A stretch of DNA of 64,000 nucleotides from Oscillibacter valericigenes. Lineage in GTDB: Bacteria > Bacillota > Clostridia > Oscillospirales > Oscillospiraceae. The stretch spans positions 1 through 64,000 of the forward strand of contig NZ_JACSNX010000012.1 of assembly GCF_016902445.1 (NCBI RefSeq), in the 5' to 3' direction. Positions 33,263 to 42,278 of this stretch are shown here, one piece after another (within the stretch, counting starts at the first letter, position 1; every line of letters starts with the position of its first letter). The notes beneath the pieces were generated by a model. The model saw only the letters and a list, made by a program, of their open reading frames with translations, was not told the origin of the DNA and searched no databases. The position numbers and the translations under genes were made by a program.

Positions 33263-36200
33263 ATGAAGCGACGTATCATTGCAGCCCTGATGGCTCTGTG
33301 TCTGTGCATCGGGCTGCTCCCGGCCACCGCCCTGGCGGTGGAGGGGCCGGAAGTGACAGGCGAGGGTCCTTATGATGGCTTAGGTACTAATTTGGTATAT
33401 TTTCATATTGGAACTACAGACATCTATAAGATGGCAATGCTGAAAGATTCTTCTGTAACTGCCAAAACAGATATTGATTCTGTAAAGATTAATTTTACAG
33501 ACGAATCACGGGAATTGACAAATACGGACCCATTGGATAATAAAATCTATAGTGCATACTGGCATAATATATTAGGTATCCAGGCCCAGAAGGCAAATCC
33601 AAGCGACTTGGTATCTGTTGAAATTTCCTATGAGGAAAAGAGCGTTACCTTAAATGCTAATGAACTTCGATTGATTGGAGATCATCCTTGGACTAACGCA
33701 ACAGGACTATATCATATCCAAGCCAAGGATAGCAGCCGTCATATTGTTGCTTTTTATGACTCGAGAGATTCTTCAACAGGTGATGACGGTATATTTTGGT
33801 TGTATCACGTTGCCATTGTTGACAACAATTCTACTGTGACAAACTGGCCCAAGGATCCGGAGTATATTTCTTATACGTTCGGCAACTGGAGTACAGAAAA
33901 AGAAGGCGGGTCTCAATTTACGCAGGCTACCGTTGTCAATGCAGATACCGAAGCATTCGCACAGAAGCTGTCTGGTGTTGATGTACATGCAGGCACCAGA
34001 ATCCGCATTATGAATGAAAATGATGCGATTCTTACCAGATATGTCGAACTCTACAACGCCGAGAATGATCCCGATATTACCATCAACGATATTAACCGCG
34101 AAAGTGTCAAAATTGCAGTACATGGAACTAATGGTTCTACTAATCCCGATTATTTTGTGAGCGAGATTGATCATAATGGATGGGAAGATGGATACTATCT
34201 GGTTTTCAATCGTAATGCAGATGAGATTGATCCTGATAGCCAGCTGCACAATACCCATGTCCCTTACACAGAAGTCCAGTCCATTGAGATTTTTGCATCT
34301 CTCAATGGAAGCTCCGATGTTCAAAGCGTCACAATTAACAAAGGAACTGCGTGCGGAGATTTCAGTACAGTGATCGATCAAAACGACATGTATTGGAATT
34401 TCACTATCAAGGCCCCTCCCACTGCCCCCGACGATGAGGACCTGACCGGCGACCCAGACATCTCGGACGATACCGGGCTTTTGGGTGATGGCGCAGTCAC
34501 TGTGGAGTGTATCAAGGCCGATGCGGATCACGAAAGTGTGACCTATGGCCTGAAAAAAGGCTATGCCATCGGCGAAGTCGAATGGCGGGACACAGGCGAT
34601 GCGGCCGCCTACTATGTGGATATCACCAATATTGCACCTGATGCCTATGTGACGGCGTACAATACGACTATCGAAGACGGCCATGCCCTGTCTCCTGCGG
34701 ATCAGGGTGCGAAGACCATCACCCTGAAATGGGTCGATAGCAGCTGGGAGGTTGTCTCTACCGTCCCCGTCACCTTCACAGTGACCTGCGATGATAAGGT
34801 GGGAGATCGCTACACCCTGACGTATAACTACAATCAGGGCGGCGGCAGCACCACCTCTGATACAGCTGATCAGACATACGCAGAGAATGAGTCAGCGGAT
34901 CTGCCCAAAACGATCAGTACGGACATCGACACCGATAAGGACGGCGTGGTATTCGTTGGCTGGACTGAAAAGCCCAACAACTACACCAAGTCCACCCCGG
35001 CGACGGTGGAACCGACCGGCATGGTTGCGTCGGTCACCTTCTCGAATGAGAACATCACCGTCCACGCCGTGTGGGCGCAGGACGCGGACGACAACGGCAT
35101 CCCCGATTATGAGGACGAGGACTTCGCAATGCAGAACGTCTACGTCTATGCCAAGCCTATCGGCAGCGGCGCGGATGATGCACTGACGGAGGCCGAGAAG
35201 AAAATTCTGGAAGAAACCTACGGTCTCACTCTGAACGCGAAGGGCTACTGCGTCCTGGGCAAGCTGGAAAATGTGCTCCTGCCCTTGGCATCTCAGCAGA
35301 ATATCGGGCAGAACTATTATAATGATAGCAACTATGCCGACGTCATTCAGGCGGCATTTGCGGCCGACAAATTTAAACTACACAAGAGTGCGGCCGATCA
35401 TCAGGATCTGATCAAAACTTTGGACTGGTATCATCTGGGAGTAGCTTCTGGTGCAGATGGATACGAAACCGAAGCGCCCAGCAGTGGTCTCTGCTGGCAT
35501 CTGGACGGAACCCTGGACATCTCCGCCAAGTATAAACTGACCTATGACGCCAACGGCGGTACGATCAACGGCGAGGACACCTTCGTCGTGAACGGTATTG
35601 CCCTGGCAGATGCCAAGAACTACACACTTGGCCAGGAAAAAAATCCCGCCTATGCTGATCCCACGCACGCCGATGAAGGAACCGAGGATGTCCTCTTCGC
35701 AGGCTGGACGCTGACCAATACCGAAGGAAAAATCTACAGCGTCGAGGATGCGAAAAATGGGTCTGTCCCCGCCGCGGTGGACGCTGTGGACCTGACCAAG
35801 AATGACACGGTCTACGCCCTGTGGAGCTATGACGAGGACAACGACGGCACGCCCGACATCAACGAGATCATCGTCACCCCCGCCGACATCACCATCTACA
35901 CCGGCGGCACGGGCTATGGCGGTGTGACGAATGCCGACGGGACTATCATTGATGATACCCGCGGCAGCGGCCTGCCGAAGCCCGGCTATCATATCACCCT
36001 GCCTGCCGGCCTTGCGGCAGAACTCGGGCTCAAAGATGGCATTGACCTGGCGGGTAAATTGTCCTTCTCCTACAGCGGCGAAGACAGCTTGGATGGAGAA
36101 GAAGGTACTGTCACTCGGAACTGGGGAATGTCTTATATGGGCGTCTATTCCACCAATCCGACCCGCTACGTCTACTCCCTGAATGCGGACACCGTGACGG

Positions 36201-38146
36201 ACACGGAAGTCCGCCTGCTGTTCAAGGATGCTGGAGGCAACGTCAAGGAAAATGACCAGATCGACATGTCCGCGAATGCGCCCTCCGCAGAGTATACCAT
36301 GACCATCAACCCCGGCGGCCTGGACCAGAAAGCGATCAAGGCTGTGTTTACTGTGAATGGTGGCCAACCTGTGGAGCGGAGCGTCTTCATTGACACCGGA
36401 ACGCTTACGATCCGCAGCATTACGGACCCCGATCGGGAAGTGACCACTCCGATCATTGCGAGCGATGGCTCGGTAACTGGCGGCACGATCATCGCCCAGG
36501 CTGGCAATGGCGTGACCTACCATGTCAACGAAAGTGAGGTCCCGGTGGCCGCTGAGCGCGTGCATCTGCTGGTGGATGAAGTGTCCGATAACCAGGAATT
36601 CAATCAGGCTCTGGGCGAGGACGCCATCAGCGAAGTGCGGACAGATGAGGTCCTCAATGTATCTCTCACCAACCCCGCGTATGACCTGGCCTATCTGGAC
36701 CTGGTCGACACCCAGAACGGCAATGCTGTCGTGACTGTGGATTCCGGCGAACTGACCATTCACTGGCCGGTGCCTGCAGATGCCGCTGAGGACAGCGAAT
36801 TCTATGTGGTCCACTATCACGATGGCATGGACCGGGAAACGCCTGTTGATCAGAATGCCGTGGCTAATATCAATAATACGGTAAAAGCGGCTACTCAGGA
36901 CGGTGATTACATCACCTTCACCACCTCCACCTTCTCCCCCTTCGCGCTGGTGTACGAGCAGACCTCTACGCCGACGGAGCAGGTGACTGTGACCTTCAAG
37001 GTCGACAACGGCACTTGGAGCGACGGAAGCTCTCGAAACATTGTGTATACCATCAACAAGGGAACTACTCTTGCAAGTAACAGTATCGCTGTCCCCACCG
37101 GCATGCAGCCCGAAAGTGGGTACACGGGCGGCTCCTGGGATACGGAGCCCAATACGACGACCACGCTGACCGGCAATGTCATCTACACATACCGCTTCAC
37201 AAGGTCCGGCGGCGGCAGCGAGAGCAAGCCCTACCTGCGCTTTGACTCCAACGGCGGCACGGAGTTCGATCCTATTGACGAAAACGGGAGGGACTTCTCC
37301 ATCAACGTCTATCATGACAAGGAGTACGGCGACCACATTCCCACCCGCCCCGGCTACCGCTTCACTGGCTGGTACAACACCAATACTCTGCGGACCCGGA
37401 TCGATGAGGACGAGATCCTCCATGTCACCAGCTACAGGACCGTCTTCGCCGGCTGGGAGGAGACTTCCGTGCCCTCCATGCTGAACGGCGACGACCACTA
37501 CGCCTACATCCAGGGCTACAGCGACGGCACCGTGCGGCCCAACGCCAACATCACCCGGGCCCAGGTGGCCACCATCTTCTTCCGCCTGCTGGACGAGGAT
37601 GTGCGGGACGACAACCTGACCACCTACAACACCTTCCCGGATGTGGATGAGGACTACTGGGCCAACACGGCCATCTCCACCATGGCGTCCCTGGGCGTCA
37701 TCAACGGCCGCAACTCCGGCCTGTTCGACCCCGATGCCTACATCACCCGCGCCGAATTCGCGGCCATCTGCGCCCGGTTCGACGACAGCGGCGTGGACGG
37801 CATCACCACCTTCACGGACACCGTGGGCCACTGGGCGGAGGACGAGATCAGCCGCGCCGCGGCGCTGGGCTGGATCCAGGGCTACAGCGACGGCACCTTC
37901 CGTCCCAACCAGTACATCACCCGGGCACAGGCGGTGACCATGATCAACCGCGTGCTGTGCCGCCTGCCGGAGGACACGGACGACCTGCTCTCCGGTATGA
38001 ACACCTGGACCGACTGCCATGAGGATGACTGGTTCTACCTGGCCATCCAGGAGGCCACCAACTCCCACGACTTTGTCGCCAAGGACCGGGTCTATGAGAG
38101 CTGGACCGACCTGAACCGCGCTCCCGACTGGAGCCGGTACGAATGA
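33263..38146 (+). CDS. Giant SLH-anchored surface protein, putatively phase variable
   Basis: The 1,627-residue protein has a signal peptide (IIAALMALCLCIGLLPATALA). Residues about 35-385 are a unique region of distinctly lower GC. InlB-type/Listeria-Bacteroides repeats lie near 513-605 (YTLTYNYNQGGG...FVGWTEK), 756-850 (YKLTYDANGG...FAGWT) and 1316-1405 (LRFDSNGG...GYRFTGWYN). Three C-terminal SLH domains follow (YIQGYSDGTVRPNANITRAQ; FPDVDEDYWANTAIS; WIQGYSDGTFRPNQYITRAQ). It is expected on the S-layer or wall as an adhesin. ATG 33263 is seven bases after AGGAGG. It lies 58 bp after the degenerate recombinase, so probably on one transcript. Confidence 0.88.
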   Translation: MKRRIIAALMALCLCIGLLPATALAVEGPEVTGEGPYDGLGTNLVYFHIGTTDIYKMAMLKDSSVTAKTDIDSVKINFTDESRELTNTDPLDNKIYSAYWHNILGIQAQKANPSDLVSVEISYEEKSVTLNANELRLIGDHPWTNATGLYHIQAKDSSRHIVAFYDSRDSSTGDDGIFWLYHVAIVDNNSTVTNWPKDPEYISYTFGNWSTEKEGGSQFTQATVVNADTEAFAQKLSGVDVHAGTRIRIMNENDAILTRYVELYNAENDPDITINDINRESVKIAVHGTNGSTNPDYFVSEIDHNGWEDGYYLVFNRNADEIDPDSQLHNTHVPYTEVQSIEIFASLNGSSDVQSVTINKGTACGDFSTVIDQNDMYWNFTIKAPPTAPDDEDLTGDPDISDDTGLLGDGAVTVECIKADADHESVTYGLKKGYAIGEVEWRDTGDAAAYYVDITNIAPDAYVTAYNTTIEDGHALSPADQGAKTITLKWVDSSWEVVSTVPVTFTVTCDDKVGDRYTLTYNYNQGGGSTTSDTADQTYAENESADLPKTISTDIDTDKDGVVFVGWTEKPNNYTKSTPATVEPTGMVASVTFSNENITVHAVWAQDADDNGIPDYEDEDFAMQNVYVYAKPIGSGADDALTEAEKKILEETYGLTLNAKGYCVLGKLENVLLPLASQQNIGQNYYNDSNYADVIQAAFAADKFKLHKSAADHQDLIKTLDWYHLGVASGADGYETEAPSSGLCWHLDGTLDISAKYKLTYDANGGTINGEDTFVVNGIALADAKNYTLGQEKNPAYADPTHADEGTEDVLFAGWTLTNTEGKIYSVEDAKNGSVPAAVDAVDLTKNDTVYALWSYDEDNDGTPDINEIIVTPADITIYTGGTGYGGVTNADGTIIDDTRGSGLPKPGYHITLPAGLAAELGLKDGIDLAGKLSFSYSGEDSLDGEEGTVTRNWGMSYMGVYSTNPTRYVYSLNADTVTDTEVRLLFKDAGGNVKENDQIDMSANAPSAEYTMTINPGGLDQKAIKAVFTVNGGQPVERSVFIDTGTLTIRSITDPDREVTTPIIASDGSVTGGTIIAQAGNGVTYHVNESEVPVAAERVHLLVDEVSDNQEFNQALGEDAISEVRTDEVLNVSLTNPAYDLAYLDLVDTQNGNAVVTVDSGELTIHWPVPADAAEDSEFYVVHYHDGMDRETPVDQNAVANINNTVKAATQDGDYITFTTSTFSPFALVYEQTSTPTEQVTVTFKVDNGTWSDGSSRNIVYTINKGTTLASNSIAVPTGMQPESGYTGGSWDTEPNTTTTLTGNVIYTYRFTRSGGGSESKPYLRFDSNGGTEFDPIDENGRDFSINVYHDKEYGDHIPTRPGYRFTGWYNTNTLRTRIDEDEILHVTSYRTVFAGWEETSVPSMLNGDDHYAYIQGYSDGTVRPNANITRAQVATIFFRLLDEDVRDDNLTTYNTFPDVDEDYWANTAISTMASLGVINGRNSGLFDPDAYITRAEFAAICARFDDSGVDGITTFTDTVGHWAEDEISRAAALGWIQGYSDGTFRPNQYITRAQAVTMINRVLCRLPEDTDDLLSGMNTWTDCHEDDWFYLAIQEATNSHDFVAKDRVYESWTDLNRAPDWSRYE

Positions 38147-38167
38147 TCTGATCTGTACAGACCCGGC

Positions 38168-38210
38168 GGGCCGGGCGGAGGATCTCTCCGCCCGGCCCTC
38201 TTTCTGTTTC
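38168..38210 (+). terminator. Terminator of the surface-protein transcript
   Basis: GGGCCGGGCGGAG (38168-38180) and CTCCGCCCGGCCC (38186-38198) form a perfect 13-bp stem around GATCT, followed by TCTTTCTGTTT. Confidence 0.9.
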
Positions 38211-38770
38211 CGGCTCCCCGCTGCCCGGACTTTTTTGCGGGGTTTCCGCCGCCCGGAACATGCGCCCGGGATCCCCGGATTTTTCGGGGCAGGGCCTGCC
38301 GCCCTTCTGCGGCAGACGCTCCGCGCCGCGGCTGCGTCTCCTTCCGCCCGCCGCAGGCCCCCGACCGGCGGGATCGTTGCCCCCGGCGCGCCGCCGCAGG
38401 CCGGGACCGACCCTCTCCGAAGGCGCCGCCCGGGTCCCCGGTCCCCGGCCGTCCGGGCCGCCGGAGGCCGAAAGCGCAAAAAAGTCCGGGTGTCCTCCCC
38501 CCTGCTCCGGCCGGGCCGGCGGCTGCGCACGTTTGTCCCTGTTCAAGCGGGCAGGCCGTCCCGTATAATCAGATCAGCGCCGCGGGCCGGAGCTCCGGCG
38601 CCCCCCACCGCTTCCTCGTCAGCCGCGGAGACAGAGACCGCGGCAGATGACTTCTTTTCTCCCCCCTGCAGCACCGACCATCCCGGCGGTGCTGCAATTT
38701 CTTTCCCCCCGCCCTCCCTCCGGCAGAGCGGGGTTTTTCTGCCTCGGCCGGAGTGCCGGGGCGGCAGAAA
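38211..38770. other. GC-rich non-coding region
   Basis: Open frames exist on both strands but their translations are Arg/Pro/Gly-rich with no domain and no ribosome site, so I call no gene. A hairpin GCAGCACC/GGTGCTGC lies near 38668-38693. Nothing else is recognised. Confidence 0.5.
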
Positions 38771-38774
38771 TGGG

Positions 38775-38803
38775 GTGACAAGCCCGCTGCCGTCTGTTAT
38801 ACT
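38775..38803 (+). promoter_or_regulatory. Promoter of the permease gene
   Basis: A -35 GTGACA (38775-38780) and -10 TATACT (38798-38803) are 17 bp apart, about 58 bp before the permease start codon. Confidence 0.7.
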
Positions 38804-38860
38804 ATAGGTTTGGGCCCCGGCCGCGCCGGGGCGATCTGTGTACAAACGAGGCGACGAATC

Positions 38861-39973
38861 ATGCGTGGGAAGAAGTTTTTGGCCTGGTGCCGGGGAGAGG
38901 CGGTCCTGCTGACGGCGGCGGTGTGCGCCGCCGTGTCGGCGGTGGCGGTGCCCCCCTCTGCGGCATATCTGGGATATATCGATCTGCGGGTGCTGTGCCT
39001 GCTGCTGTGCCTGATGGCCGTGGTGGCGGGCCTGCAGCACTGCGGCGTGTTCCTGGTGCTGTCACAGCGCCTGCTGGCAGGGGAGAAAAACGTCCGCCTG
39101 CTGCAGCTTCTTCTGGTGCTGCTGCCCTTTTTCTCCTCCATGCTCATCACCAACGACGTGGCCCTGATCACCTTTGTCCCCTTCACCCTCCAGATCCTGG
39201 AGCTGGCCGGGGAGCGCCGGCGGGTCCTGCCCACGGTGATCCTGCAGACCGCGGCCGCCAACCTGGGCAGCATGACCACTCCCGTGGGCAATCCCCAGAA
39301 CCTGTTCCTGTGCGGGCACTTCCACCTGTCTGCCGGGGACTTCTTCTCCACCCTGCTGCCCTATACGGCGGTGAGTCTGCTGGCCCTGTCCGCCGGGGCC
39401 CTGGTGGGCAGCCGCCAGTCGGTCTGCGTCCGCTTCCCCCAGCCGGCGGCCATCCGGCGGCCGGGACTGCTGGCAGTGCTGGCGGCACTGTTCGCGCTGT
39501 GCCTGCTGGCGGTGTTCCATGTGGTCCACTACGCCGTGGTGACGGCCGTCGTGGTGACGGCGCTGCTGGTGCTGGCGCCGGGACTTTTGAAAAAGGTGGA
39601 CTACAGCCTGCTGCTGACCTTCGTGTTCTTCTTTATCTTCGCCGGCAACATCGGCCAGATCCCGGCCCTGCGGCAGCTGCTGGCGGGCTGGATGGACCGC
39701 AGCGCCCTGCTGACCTCCGCCCTGGCCAGCCAGGTCATCAGCAACGTCCCCGCCTCGCTGCTGCTGGCGGGCTTTACCGAGGACTGGCGGGGCCTGCTGC
39801 TGGGGGTGGACCTGGGCGGCCTGGGCACGCCCATCGCCTCCCTGGCCAGCCTGATCTCCCTGAAGTTCTACATCCGCAGCCCCGGCGCCCGGCCGGGCCG
39901 GTTCCTGCTGTGGTTCTCCGCGGTGAACTTCGGCGGCCTGGCGGTCCTGCTGCTGCTCACCCGGGTGTTCTGA
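38861..39973 (+). CDS. SLC13/ArsB-type ion transporter
   Basis: The 370-residue integral membrane protein has about ten helices. Family features are FFSSMLITNDVALITFVPFT, AAANLGSMTTPVGNPQNLFL and the second repeat's SQVISNVPASLLLAGF, the paired helical hairpins of the ArsB/NhaD/CitM (SLC13-like) superfamily. The transported anion or cation cannot be told. It is shorter than typical 420-residue members. The ATG at 38861 is favoured by the start of hydrophobic topology and promoter distance; the ribosome site (GAGGCG) is weak. It is monocistronic. Confidence 0.82.
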   Translation: MRGKKFLAWCRGEAVLLTAAVCAAVSAVAVPPSAAYLGYIDLRVLCLLLCLMAVVAGLQHCGVFLVLSQRLLAGEKNVRLLQLLLVLLPFFSSMLITNDVALITFVPFTLQILELAGERRRVLPTVILQTAAANLGSMTTPVGNPQNLFLCGHFHLSAGDFFSTLLPYTAVSLLALSAGALVGSRQSVCVRFPQPAAIRRPGLLAVLAALFALCLLAVFHVVHYAVVTAVVVTALLVLAPGLLKKVDYSLLLTFVFFFIFAGNIGQIPALRQLLAGWMDRSALLTSALASQVISNVPASLLLAGFTEDWRGLLLGVDLGGLGTPIASLASLISLKFYIRSPGARPGRFLLWFSAVNFGGLAVLLLLTRVF

Positions 39974-40079
39974 CCCCGCCGCGGGAGCAGAAAAATTTTC
40001 TCACCGCTGCAACACTTCCGCTGCGCCGGTTGTATATAGGGCAGAGCGGCAGGAAGCCGCTCGGGAAAGGATGATCTGC

Positions 40080-40958
40080 ATGAACGTTCAAAAGACCGTC
40101 TCCGCCCTGGCGGCAGCCCTGGTGCTGGCCGGGGCCGTCTCCCTGCCCGCGCTGGCCGCGGAGCAGACCGCTCCCGCCCCGGAGAGCGCCGCATACGGCT
40201 ATCCCCTGGAGCGCAACGGCACGGCCGTGGCCGCAGATGTGCCGGTGATGGTGCCCCTGCGGGCAGTGGCGGAGGCCCTGGGCTTTACGGTGACCTGGAA
40301 CGGAGACGGCACCGTGACCGTCGACAGCGGTGAGATGCACAGCGTCATCACCATCGGCGAGGACCGCTATCAGGCCGTCACCAGCATCGAGGGGGCAGTG
40401 GGCGCCACAGGCCCCCTGCAGCTGGGCGCGCCGCCCTATGTGATCCACGGCACCACCTATGTGCCCCTGAAGCTGTTCGATGTGCTGCTGGGCAATGGGG
40501 CCGTCACGCTGGACGGCGGCCGGATCATCGTGCGCACCGCGTCTGATCCCGGAAGCACCCAGCTCCCCGATCCCTGGACGGAGCTGGACACGCCGGAGGC
40601 GGCCGCCGAGGCCGCCGGGTTCGATCTCACCCTTCCGGCGGAGGCGGACCGCTTCGCCGAGCGGATCTATCGGGTCCTGCCCTCCGGCAGCGCGCCGCTT
40701 CTGGAGGTCCTCTGCCGCACCGGGGATGACCGCCTTATCCTCCGCAAGGCCCCCGGCAGCGGAGACATCAGCGGCGACTACACCGCCTATGCCCAGGAGC
40801 AGGTGACGGCCGTGGGGGACCGCTCCGTGACCATGCGGGGCGCGGATGGCCGCTTCTCCCTGGCTGTCTGGACGGACGGCGGATACGCCTATTCCGTCTG
40901 CGCGGATACGCCCCTCTCCGGCGGGGACATGGCCGCGCTGATCCGGCAGATCCGGTGA
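40080..40958 (+). CDS. Secreted protein with stalk domain and anti-sigma-like sensor domain
   Basis: The 292-residue product has a signal peptide (VSALAAALVLAGAVSLPALAA). Residues about 45-160 form a copper-amine-oxidase-N/stalk-type domain (VMVPLRAVAEALGFTVTWNG, TTYVPLKLFDVLLG). Residues about 185-290 (LEVLCRTGDDRLILRKAPGS GDISGDYTAYAQEQ) are clearly related to the C-terminal domain of the anti-sigma-like protein encoded 700 bp downstream. It is exported but not obviously anchored. AAAGGATG-like ribosome sequence precedes the ATG. It may compete for or deliver the signal read by that anti-sigma protein (inference). Confidence 0.8.
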   Translation: MNVQKTVSALAAALVLAGAVSLPALAAEQTAPAPESAAYGYPLERNGTAVAADVPVMVPLRAVAEALGFTVTWNGDGTVTVDSGEMHSVITIGEDRYQAVTSIEGAVGATGPLQLGAPPYVIHGTTYVPLKLFDVLLGNGAVTLDGGRIIVRTASDPGSTQLPDPWTELDTPEAAAEAAGFDLTLPAEADRFAERIYRVLPSGSAPLLEVLCRTGDDRLILRKAPGSGDISGDYTAYAQEQVTAVGDRSVTMRGADGRFSLAVWTDGGYAYSVCADTPLSGGDMAALIRQIR

Positions 40959-40973
40959 GTCTGCAAAAAACTT

Positions 40974-41008
40974 CCGGGGAGGCGGGCCGCAGCTGCCCGC
41001 CTCTCCGG
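40974..41008 (+). terminator. Hairpin before the ECF sigma gene
   Basis: CCGGGGAGGCGGGC (40974-40987) pairs with GCCCGCCTCTCCGG (40995-41008) with one G-T pair. No T-tract follows, and the right arm runs into a GGAGG, so it could act as an attenuating stem rather than a full terminator. Confidence 0.5.
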
Positions 41009-41028
41009 AGGAATGGGGGAGATCCTGT

Positions 41029-41652
41029 TTGGTGTGCTGTCTGATACCCGGGGCCGGCCTGCGGCCCCTTCTGTTCCCGCGGATGCTGCGGCGTCTGGCG
41101 GTCTGGCGGACAGCGGCGGCAGCAGGGCGGGAACGCCCCGGCGCCCGGAGCGCAGACCGCTGTGAGGCGGTCAACCGCCAGGCGGAGCGGCTGCTGGACG
41201 ACTTCGGGGACAGCATCCTCCGGTTGGCCTACTCCTATCTCCACAGCATCGAGGACGCCGAGGAGGTCCTGCAGGACACCCTGCTCCAATTCCTGCGGAC
41301 CGCCCCCGACCTGCAGAGCCCGGCCCACGAAAAGGCATGGCTGCTGCGGGCGGCGGCCAATCTGAGCAAGAACCGCCTGCGGTACAACGCGCGCCGCAGG
41401 ACGGACCAGCTGGCAGAGGAGCTGGTGGCGGAGGAGCGGGAGGACCTCTCCTTCGTGTGGGAGGCGGTCCGGTCTCTTCCGCCCGGCTATCGGGAGACCC
41501 TCCATCTCTTCTATCAGGAGGGGTACTCCACCGGCGAGATCGCCCGGCTGCTGGGGCAGAAGGAGACCACGGTCTGCACGCATCTGGCCCGCGGCCGGGA
41601 AAAGCTGCGGGCGATCCTGGGGGAGGCGTATGACTTCGATGAGAAAGTATGA
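41029..41652 (+). CDS. ECF-type sigma-70 family factor
   Basis: The sigma core is clear: region 2 (AERLLDDFGDSILRLAYSYL, EDAEEVLQDTLLQFL) and region 4 (LPPGYRETLHLFYQEGYSTG, EIARLLGQKETTVCTHLARG). The first 45 residues of the longest frame are not conserved-looking, so the start is uncertain. TTG 41029 and GTG 41032 lie suitably after GGGGGAG; an ATG at 41083 is another option. The factor is followed by an overlapping anti-sigma-like membrane protein gene, making a sigma/anti-sigma pair that probably regulates itself and the homologous secreted protein upstream. Confidence 0.82.
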   Translation: MVCCLIPGAGLRPLLFPRMLRRLAVWRTAAAAGRERPGARSADRCEAVNRQAERLLDDFGDSILRLAYSYLHSIEDAEEVLQDTLLQFLRTAPDLQSPAHEKAWLLRAAANLSKNRLRYNARRRTDQLAEELVAEEREDLSFVWEAVRSLPPGYRETLHLFYQEGYSTGEIARLLGQKETTVCTHLARGREKLRAILGEAYDFDEKV

Positions 41653-42241
41653 AGAGGCGATGGCGCACATCTGCGTGACCCCCGCCATGCGGGCGCGGGT
41701 CCTGCGCCGCGTCCGGCAGTCCGCCGCCCGCCGGACCGCCTGGAGACGTGCCGCCGCGCTGGCGGCCTGCCTGGCCGTGGCAGTGCTGGGGGCCCTGGTC
41801 CTTCCCTCCGTCCGCCAGCCCGCCGACGACGTCGGAGGCGTGCTGGCCCCCGGCCCCACGCAGGCCGCCTCCGCTGAGGAGCTGAGCCGTCTGGCCGGAT
41901 TTCAGGCGCCGGAGCTGGATGTGCTCCCCTTCGTGCCCCAGCAGGTCTCCTACTCCCTGATCGGAGACCTGGCCCAGGTCCAGTACCGGGCGGGAGAGGA
42001 CACGGTGACCTGCCGCAAGGCCCCCGGGCAGGCGGACATCAGCGGCGACTATCAGACATACGCGCAGACGGAGATCCTGGAGATCGGCGGCATCCCGGTC
42101 ACGGTGCGGGGCGACGGCGGCCTCATCTCCCTGGCCACCTGGACGGATGGGGACTTTTCCTTCTCCCTGGCCTCGTCACAGCCCCTTGCGCCGGATGTGT
42201 GGACGGATATGCTCTCTGACATCATCGGACACGGCGGATAA
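41639..42241 (+). CDS. Anti-sigma-like membrane protein (DUF4367-type C-terminus)
   Basis: This 200-residue protein has an N-terminal cytoplasmic segment (MRKYEEAMAHICVTPAMRAR), one membrane helix (AAALAACLAVAVLGALVL) and an extracytoplasmic domain (VQYRAGEDTVTCRKAPGQAD, ISGDYQTYAQTEILEIG) resembling DUF4367 modules found on anti-sigma factors. The same domain ends the secreted stalk protein encoded upstream. The start overlaps the sigma stop by 14 bp; ATG 41630 is an alternative. The expected role is to hold the ECF sigma factor at the membrane until a signal binds outside. Confidence 0.75.
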   Translation: MRKYEEAMAHICVTPAMRARVLRRVRQSAARRTAWRRAAALAACLAVAVLGALVLPSVRQPADDVGGVLAPGPTQAASAEELSRLAGFQAPELDVLPFVPQQVSYSLIGDLAQVQYRAGEDTVTCRKAPGQADISGDYQTYAQTEILEIGGIPVTVRGDGGLISLATWTDGDFSFSLASSQPLAPDVWTDMLSDIIGHGG

Positions 42242-42258
42242 GCCCGCCGTGTCCGATG
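42223..42258 (+). terminator. Terminator of the sigma operon
   Basis: CATCGGACACGGCGG (42223-42237) and CCGCCGTGTCCGATG (42244-42258) form a perfect 15-bp stem that overlaps the anti-sigma stop codon. TTCTGCTCTCTTTC follows. It lies between convergent genes and may serve both. Confidence 0.8.
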
Positions 42259-42278
42259 TTCTGCTCTCTTTCTGCCGC

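Noticed and set aside
35378-38530. A 1,050-codon minus-strand open frame
   Set aside because: It is the mirror of the giant surface-protein gene, whose frame has signal peptide, repeats and SLH domains. The antisense translation has no recognisable motif.
41013-41164. A 50-codon ORF starting MGEILFGVLSDTRG upstream of the sigma factor
   Set aside because: It starts too close to its ribosome site and overlaps the sigma gene in another frame. It might be a leader peptide but nothing supports this beyond its presence.
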